Shown: positions 56,885 to 64,000 of the stretch, piece by piece
Position numbering within the stretch: position 1 is the stretch's first letter
Layout: the number at the start of each line of letters is the position of its first letter
Source of the DNA: Scatophagus argus
Taxonomy: Eukaryota; Chordata; Actinopteri; Scatophagidae
Reading direction: 5' to 3'
NCBI RefSeq assembly: GCF_020382885.2
Contig: NC_058506.1
Span: 15,168,318 to 15,232,317, forward strand
Length of the DNA: 64,000 nt
Translations under genes and position numbers: made by a program
The notes under the pieces: model-generated
The model's database searches: none
The model's input: only the letters and a program-made list of their open reading frames with translations
Told to the model about the DNA's origin: nothing

Positions 56885-58614
56885 TCCAAAAGTAATAAAA
56901 TCTGTCTGTGAGCACCACTAAAGCTCACAAATAAACACTCATTTCACTATAAGTTCACAATATATCTGTATAAAATAACTACACTGGCATGTATGATTCC
57001 AGTGAATAATTTCAATTCAGAAGGATTCTTATGACTATATGACTGTTAGAGAGCTTCGTCACCTGAAGCTCGGTTTCAGCTCCAGAATGTGAAATACTGT
57101 CACTATCTTCCCTTCTGCTCCTGAGTTATGGTGTTAAATAATGGCCAAAAAGCATTTTTTGCCGAAAATTATGATATTACACTGAGGTTGACCTTTGATC
57201 TTTTGGATACAAATGCCATCATTTCATCCTTTTATTCTATTAGACATTTGTGGGGAATTTTGTCATGATAAGCATATGAATTCCTGAGGACAAAAAAAGT
57301 GATTTGTGAGCTCACAATGACCTTTGACTACCAAAATCCAATCATTTTTTTGGAGAATATCCTCAATAATATCCTTCTAAAAGTGATGATTCGTGACTGA
57401 ATTACAGATGTGCAATTTTTTAAAACATTTTTTTTACTGTAGCACAAAATACACAAAATACAACAATCATGTCTTTCAGTTTCAGGGGTTTGGCTCTGTT
57501 TGATTCACTGCTTCAAAAGATTTTGGAGGAATGCCTCATCATGAAGGATCTGTAGCAGTCAAATGACCGCTAGTAATCAAATGTAAATCATGTTCAGAAA
57601 AGCACTCCTTTTACTGTTAAAGACCCCATACAACTGGAGGCATTTTTGATGCTACTTTCTGGCCACTATAGATGCCACTATAGAACACCTTTGCCATGAG
57701 CTAAACCAAGCATCCACTTTCACACACGAAAAAGTGTGAAATCTGTCACTCTAAATGTTGTGTTAAGACCATGTGTGCACTTGTGTGAACTGTGAGAGCC
57801 TCCAAATCCACAATAGTTTCACTATGTGTCCTTCCACCATGTAAAGCTTCCCCCCACACACATCACAATCTAAATTTTAAGGTCAATGTCAGAGCACAGG
57901 AAATGCACAAATGCAGAAAAACGTCAGCCACGGTAGTTTCTAGTTGTACAATGCGTCTTTCACTTCCCAGCTCTTCACTGTGTGAGACTGTGCTTCTGCC
58001 TTAAGGGTAAGCTCACCTCTACATCTTTTTAAATACTCCATATTCAAAAAACCACTTTGAATATTAAGCAGACTGTTTTATTGAGGTTTTAATTATTTCT
58101 TGAGTTGAGCTGTTTGACATCAATCATTTTGCAAAGGGAATTAATTTCTTTATTTATTTCTTAGCATTTGTGAACATGTCTTAGAAGTGCAGTGTATCTC
58201 TGTTATTTTTCTTTTTGTATGTAATCATGTGAATATTTCAGCCTGTTAATGACCTAATGGTGTGTTTTTGTTTAGTTTATGCTTACATTCACATCTGATT
58301 ATTTTATGCCAGACATTCATGTTCATGCACCCTCGGTGTGTATCTGTCCTCTCTGAATTTGCTGTATTAGCAGGCTGTATTAGCAGGGGTGGTAGTGGCT
58401 CACAGACGAAAGACAACTACAAGACTTATCTCTATCACACAGCTTCTCGTCGAACCATCCGACTGCTGGTTTATCTGCTGCGACACACACCCTCTCACTG
58501 GGGACGTGTCACTCCACACACCCCCATCCTCCCCCTTCATCTCCTCATTCCTGCTGACTCCTTCCTCACCCTCTCCTATTCCACCTCCTCACCTCACCCC
58601 ACTCACTTCTGGTC
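56885..58614. other. Spacer and 5' region of plac8l1
   Basis: No separate gene was recognised. The left part holds a diverged repeat at about 57050-57420, listed separately. The C-rich stretch at about 58390-58614 directly before the plac8l1 ATG is likely 5' UTR or promoter. Confidence 0.45.
57050..57420. repeat. Diverged teleost interspersed repeat
   Basis: Phrases such as TTGACCTTTGATCTTTTGGA near 57190 and AATGACCTTTGACTACCAAA near 57320 match a widespread, unclassified fish repeat in which tGACCTTTGAcc-type blocks recur. Its boundaries and class are uncertain. Confidence 0.45.
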
Positions 58615-60112
58615 ATGGAGCAGACAACAGTCACACACCAGTAAGTGTTTTTTTATACGTTGTAGTCACCATTGAACACAATGGAATTACAGAAAACAAC
58701 TCACTTATCTTATTCTGCCTTTTTATGCTTCTGTGTTTTCTCGAACTGTTTTCATAATCTTCTAAACATCTTTTTCTTCTTTTATGTCTCTGTGATAAAT
58801 GATACTACAAATTAAACAGGAACATTTCTTAAACCATTTCAGTTCCTCCTCAGCACTTCTTCTAATTTTTAAACATATTTTTGTAATTTTCTTGTGTTCC
58901 TCAGGGCCTAAAATTGCATTGGCTTGCTTCTAAAATTACACTGAGAAGGCCAGCTGAGTACAAAAAATGCTGCTCTAAGAAAATGAAAATAGCTGAATGA
59001 ATGAAATTAATTACATTTCTGCACACAGGAAAGCAAAAGAGTGACTAATTTGTTCATTTGAGAATATTTCTTTTAACATTAAGCCTGCAGCTGAGTATCA
59101 GTGGCATGTTACAGGCTTGACAAGCCACGGTGAATTCAGCAACCATCTATATAAAGACAGATTAATTAAAAATCTAATTTCAGACCAGGACTGTCAGTCA
59201 CTGAAGCCTCAGCATCAGCAATTCAAGAGGAGGAAGTGGGGGACTTCACCACAGGGAGTGACGATAACTGGAGGTCAAGCAATGTCCCTGCAGTGACAGA
59301 CCCAATAGTCACACAGCCTGGCCTCGGTGTCACCACAACAACCATCACCACCATCACGCAAACGGGGGGAGACTGGAGCACGGGCCTGTTTGATGTCTGT
59401 GGAGACAAGACAACATGTAACATGAAAACAGCACACATCATCAGATCTTTATTACTTTATTAATGTTTCTACAAACAACAAATCATCATGAATTCATTCT
59501 TTGCTTAGTCTGGCATCTGATAGACACATTTACATTGGATTTTTATTCTTGCAGGTATTCTAGGGGCTCTGGTGCCGTGCTGTTTGGACCTGAGTTTAGC
59601 CCACCAGTATGGCGAGTGTCTTTGCATGCCTCTGCTCCCAGGATCCACTTTTGCCATGCGAGTTGGGATCAGGGAACGGTACAAAATACGAGTGAGTGTG
59701 CGTGCATTTACATATTGGTGGTCAGGAATTGAGGATTTGTGCTGCTTCTTATGAACACACCACCAGGTAGATTTAACAAACGGGCAAGTCAATAAAATGT
59801 CCATTGTGGTGACTTATATTCACTTCAAAAATGTTGTGCAGTATGTTACTAAATGTTTCCCTTGGTTGCATTTGAATTACTCATAGTTCTTGATGTGTTC
59901 CTGCTGCACTGTTGTGTCTGCATGTGTGCTTCTTGCATGTATGTGTGTGTGTGTGTGTCTTCCTGCATGTTTATCCACAGGGCAGTGTGTGTGAGGACTG
60001 GACCACAGTGTTCTGCTGTTACCCTCTGGCTGTATGTCAGATGATAAGAGAGATGAAGCTGAGGACGAAGACACAAACCTATCATGTGTCCACTGCTCTC
60101 AAATGCTCCTGA
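58615..60112 (+). CDS. plac8l1: PLAC8-like protein 1
   Basis: Small cysteine-rich protein of the PLAC8 (onzin/cornifelin) family; its molecular role is not established. Coding exons are 58615-58640, 59184-59416, 59555-59691 and 59981-60112. They give 175 residues, against about 177 for human PLAC8L1. The first exon encodes only eight complete residues (MEQTTVTH). It is chosen because its ATG has a good GTCATGG context, and its CCA|GTAAGT donor is the one that joins the next exon in frame. The N-terminal half is Thr/Ser-rich, with TTTTITTITQTGG (about 60-72). The PLAC8 domain runs from about residue 70 to 160 and contains WSTGLFDVC, the CC of VPCCLD, HQYGECLCMPLLPGST, and the second cysteine cluster in GSVCEDWTTVFCC. 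The YGECLC...LLPGSTFA block is shared with the human protein. A poly(A) signal AATAAA is at 60263-60268. Position next to lars1 matches human 5q32. Confidence 0.92.
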
Positions 60113-62917
60113 AGGAACTCTAGACAGTAAATGAGGCCTGTCATTTTCACAATGCAGCAGAGACTGGTGAGGGTCAGCTGAGATTTCTGCTAAGAGTAGC
60201 ACAAAGAATCAATGCTATAAGGTTTGGACTTGCTTTTGAATGTCCCCAAGGATGCCTTGACCAATAAATCAAGCCTATCCTGCTACATTCAAAGAAGACT
60301 GGAAAGGGCATACTTTGATTAATAGCATAAAAAGCAAAAAGAATCCGAGCTGTAAGGTCTGAGCAAGTGTGTAGTGCTTAAAACCGCCTTGGAGGATGTT
60401 AGGTTGCTAGAATCAAACTGAAGCCAAACCTTCTTTTAAAATGCTTTTGAACCTCTGTTTAGAGAGGATATTATGAATAACCTTTCTGGCATGAATAATA
60501 TAATCTCACAGAGAGAGAGTTGGGTGAAGAGCAGGTGGCAAGACACGCTGATTTGGTTTCAGTAGCCACTACTGTCAGCAAACAGCACTAAACAGCTATC
60601 AGACTGGAAAGACTGGATAGCTGGACCAACTGAAATCTCTTTTTGGAAATCAAGATACTACCATTATTGAAGTCATAAAAACTGTACATATAGGATATTG
60701 TTGTAGATTTTAATTCCTTTGAATAATGCATGACAACATCAAGGTCTTGTGATATCTAGACATGCACTTGGTTTTGGTTTTACTTAAAACTTTTGCATAT
60801 TCGGCGTAACTCACTGACAACAACTCACAGGGACAACTTCTGCAATAGAAAAGATACCAATGAAGTGAGAAAAATGATTTGTGTGAACCAAACCTTTAAC
60901 TTTGTCTGGCATGCCAAAGGTCACCTAACACATTATCCTGTTCAGTTCCTCTCAGACATGAAGGGAAGATGAAGTGAGGCAACATAAAGCCTTTCTAGAC
61001 CTTGAGGCAAGTGTGCGATGGGGACATAACTCAACATCACAGATATTATCTCCAAAAAAAAAAGTCAAATCTTATTTTCTACATCTCATCAAAACTAAAT
61101 CAGTTCAGTTTTATCTATGCAGTCATTTGCATTATTAATTAGGCATCAGTACTTTTGAGAATTGTTTTGTTTATTTCAGATTGTGGGTTGGAACGACTAT
61201 GCGAATGCAGTATGCAGAACTACTTGTCTGATTACCCAGCAAGCTGGCCACGGTGTAACTCCAATCACAGTCAACAGTTCAAGTACAGTCTGATGATAAT
61301 AAAGCCTATTTCCATATTTCCGATATTCTTTTATCCTTCTGTTCCTTCATTCACCTCAGGCATTCAGTCATGTTATTAAACCAATCCTGATTGCTGTGGT
61401 TCCCTGAACTCGAAATGCCAACCAGCCAGAATGGTTATGGAAAATGTTATTCATACACAAAGCAGATGGGTCCTCAAAGGGCAAATATGTAATTTGTTAA
61501 CTCTTACGAATGTGGTCCCCTACCTGGCTGCTGCTTCAGACGACATGTAGAAAAGGAGAAAATGGTTTTGTTGAAGCTTAGGGATGTGAATAATAAAACT
61601 GAGTCATATGTTACACACAGTTCTTCATAAAGGTACTTGTTCCTCTGATCGGCGTCAACAGCGTTACAGACAGAAAAAGTATCAGACTGACCGAATCAGG
61701 TCTTATCCACGTGTGTCAGTGAAAACAAATTATACCAGAGTATAGTCCCTCCAGTCATGCAGTATGAATGGTCAGAGCTTTAGAGAGAAAATACCACTTT
61801 GGTTTGCATTATGGGGGATTTCATCTACCAATTTAACTTGCTGCTGTGCACATCAGAGAAACATCAGCAAACTGTCAGACATTTTGCAATTGACAATTTT
61901 TCAAATAATATGTTCATATTTTTGTAGATTAAAATATCACAAACTGGCAAAGAACGTCACAATAGTAATCAGACTATCTATTGATATCATCCTTTGATGT
62001 TGTTTAAAAGACTGTAAAGTTCTGTTGTTTTATTTTCGGTCTTCATTTATGCATCAAGTTTTCATGTAACATAAGTTCCAGATGGCCAAGTGGTTATAAG
62101 GTCAGGTGAGAGCCAGTAGTGGAATGTAGTTAAGTATGTTTACTCAAGTGTTGTGCAGGAGTTGAACAGATAAATAAATAAGATACATCCAAACCCCTTG
62201 CCAAGTGATTCCACACAATGGTGATTAAGCTTAGCAGCCACCAATAAGAGTATGGTGGGTCCTGTGACATCATAAGCATATTGACAGTGTTCGAGTAAAT
62301 ACTTTCACTGCCAGAAGGCGGGGACAAAAGTTATGCAATGCAGGTTTAAGTAGAAGGTCTGAATTCTTCTTCAAACACTGGAGATATCTGACTTAGGTCT
62401 GCATGAGGCTTCAGTGTTTCCTGAGCTGCCCTGGATGGATCTTCCTGCACCTCCACTCTTCTCTGCCTACTGGGGGTTGTTAGGGAGCAGAATGTGCCTG
62501 AAGCATAGCTGCCCTCAGGCTCTGTGGTAACATCTCTCCTTGCCTGTGCAATGTTATTGCCTCAGCATCAATAGCTCTAAATTGGGTTGGTAAATTGGAA
62601 GTCTATTTGCTTTGCAAACCAAATACACCTTTGCAATGTTCTACACACTTATTCACACTTTATATTGAAATATACTTTTTTAACTTACCTACATATGAAG
62701 CTGCAGTTCTGGACTGCTCCCCCCCACAGTCGTGTCTTTACAAGAGACATTTAGCTTCTGTCCAAAAACTTTCTCAAGCCCTCATAAAAATCGGTAGTCA
62801 GCACTATATTTCTGCTTTTAAATGTACAGTATGCTCAAATCTCTCCTACGTTGGGGTGAAATGAACCTTTAATTATTTCACTCATCTAATTTACCACCGT
62901 TTCATGGAACATCCATC
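60113..62917. other. plac8l1 3' UTR and gene-poor spacer
   Basis: The first about 180 bases are the probable plac8l1 3' UTR, with AATAAA at 60263-60268. Beyond that no exon was recognised on either strand. Around 62085-62160 there are short matches to fish repeats: a tRNA-like A-box word (TGGCCAAGTGG at 62083-62093) and AGTAGTGGAATGTAGTTAAG with TTTACTCAAGTG. Confidence 0.45.
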
Positions 62918-63120
62918 ATCTATTCCATCCATTATCTGTTGTCGGTAATCCTTTGCGCGGTCACAGGGGACTGGAGGCGATCCAAGCTGACACTGGGTGA
63001 GGGGCGGTGGGGTCCATCCTGGGCAGGTTGCCGGTTCATCACAGGACTGACACATAGAGACAAACAGCCAGTCACGCTCACATTCTCACTAATGGGCAAC
63101 TGAATTGCCAGTTAACCTAA
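62918..63120. repeat. Teleost interspersed repeat fragment
   Basis: Contains CATCCATTATCTGTTGTCGG, GGTCACAGGGGACTGGAGGC, AAGCTGACACTGGG, GGCAGGTTGCCGGTTCATCA, ACATAGAGACAAACAGCC and AGTTAACCTAACTTGCA. In this order they are the hallmark of a very common, unclassified fish interspersed repeat. It is truncated at the right, before the usual GGACTGTGGGAGG end. Confidence 0.7.
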
Positions 63121-64000
63121 CTTGCACGCATGTAGATGGGGTGGGGGATGGGCACTACTGTGCTGCCTTGTTTCATGGAATAAAACTCAGAAGATCAAAT
63201 ACTGCAGCCTTCACATGTGCTTACAGTTAAATGGCAGACACATGCTTGCACTTCATGCATTTACTATCACCACAAACACACATATACACATAGCCTGGCC
63301 TTACGTCATCTCTGCTAAATACACTTCCATGCCTGAGCCATTAGGGGGCAGTGTTGCCCCAGATCTGGCCTATCTACTGTTGTCAACTGCTGCTCAGTGG
63401 CATGAAATCAGTCTTAAGTGCTGATCTAGGGTCAGATTTGGGATTTCAACAGCAGCAGTAGAAGAGGTCAAGATCTGGAACAGTGAAGCCCATCCTAAGT
63501 CAGCGGTCGGAGAGGGACCATAAAACGTCTCTGCTGATGTTCTTTTCCCGCTGCTTCAGCATGAAGACAGCTATCCCCGCAGACGCATCAGGTGTGCACA
63601 GGCTGTTATCGACAACGGCCCCACAGGGAGGCATGTTTGTGTGTGTGGGTGAGTGTGGAAATGTGTGCAATATATGCAGATATAGCAAGAAAAGACTCTT
63701 CCCATGACTGTGCCTGTTGCAAACTGGCACACAGAGAGAAAAAAAACAGTCAACAGATAAAAAAACAAAACACAGCACAGGGAAAAATAGATCATAGCCT
63801 CCCAAGTTGCACACATGATGGAAAAACAACAACCAAAAGGCTGAGCTTTTGGCGCTTTCCCAAACTACGTGCTGATGTTTTCATATAATTCACATCATTC
63901 TTCCTTCCCTTCTCCATCTCTCCATCCAGCTTATCTGGAGTGTTTTTCCTGCATCCCTCGTTTCCCTTCAATAATCTCATCTCATTCACCTTTCCTTCAT
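63121..64000. other. Gene-poor right end of the window
   Basis: No exon with family support was found. Several open frames of about 80-110 codons overlap each other on both strands and look accidental. GTGCTGATCTAGGGTCAG at 63419-63436 resembles part of a palindromic fish repeat. Confidence 0.4.

Noticed and set aside
62083..62110. tRNA-like A-box (TGGCCAAGTGG)
   Set aside because: No complete cloverleaf or B box follows; at most the head of a decayed SINE.
63500..63832. Overlapping open frames of 80-110 codons on both strands
   Set aside because: They overlap one another on opposite strands, include A-rich and GT-rich simple sequence, and match no family known to me.

Overview
This is nuclear DNA from a bony fish, most likely a spiny-rayed teleost. 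It has AT-rich spliced genes with short GT-AG introns, teleost-type transposon relics (L2-like LINE, several Tc1-like DNA transposons) and a gene block that matches human chromosome 5q32. I found no bacterial-style operon, CRISPR array, rRNA, tRNA or viral genome.

Layout, left to right: (1) 1-2.6 kb is a pile of decayed mobile elements: a broken L2-like LINE followed by pieces of two Tc1-like transposons. (2) 3.0-4.7 kb is a compact four-exon cytokine gene of the teleost interleukin-4/13 family on the + strand. (3) 4.7-12.4 kb has no recognisable gene; it holds microsatellites, pyrimidine-rich tracts and an AT-rich, possibly regulatory stretch. (4) 12.46-13.89 kb is the two-exon POU-homeodomain gene pou4f3 on the - strand. 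(5) 13.9-17.2 kb is its upstream region. (6) 17.2-35.05 kb is rbm27 on the - strand, resolved here into 21 coding exons and 1056 residues, with a long 3' UTR. (7) 35.05-35.54 kb is a short head-to-head promoter. (8) 35.54-54.35 kb is lars1 (cytosolic leucyl-tRNA synthetase) on the + strand, resolved into 32 coding exons and 1184 residues. (9) 55.66-56.88 kb is an internally deleted Tc1-like transposon. (10) 58.6-60.1 kb is plac8l1 on the + strand, four coding exons and 175 residues. (11) 60.1-64 kb has no recognisable gene, only repeat fragments.

The order and orientation plac8l1-lars1-rbm27-pou4f3 are those of human 5q32. The il4/13 gene lies beyond pou4f3, so a type 2 cytokine is linked to a block whose human counterpart is on the same chromosome as IL4 and IL13. 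The genes do not form one pathway: il4/13 is an immune cytokine, pou4f3 a sensory-cell transcription factor, rbm27 a nuclear RNA-binding/decay factor, lars1 a translation enzyme and plac8l1 a small cysteine-rich protein. Only rbm27 and lars1 look co-regulated, through their shared promoter.

Exon boundaries were worked out by hand from reading frame, splice signals and remembered family sequences. Every internal exon keeps phase and the totals divide by three. UTR ends, promoters and the boundaries of repeats are less certain. I found no convincing undescribed biological system; the most useful second looks are listed under findings.
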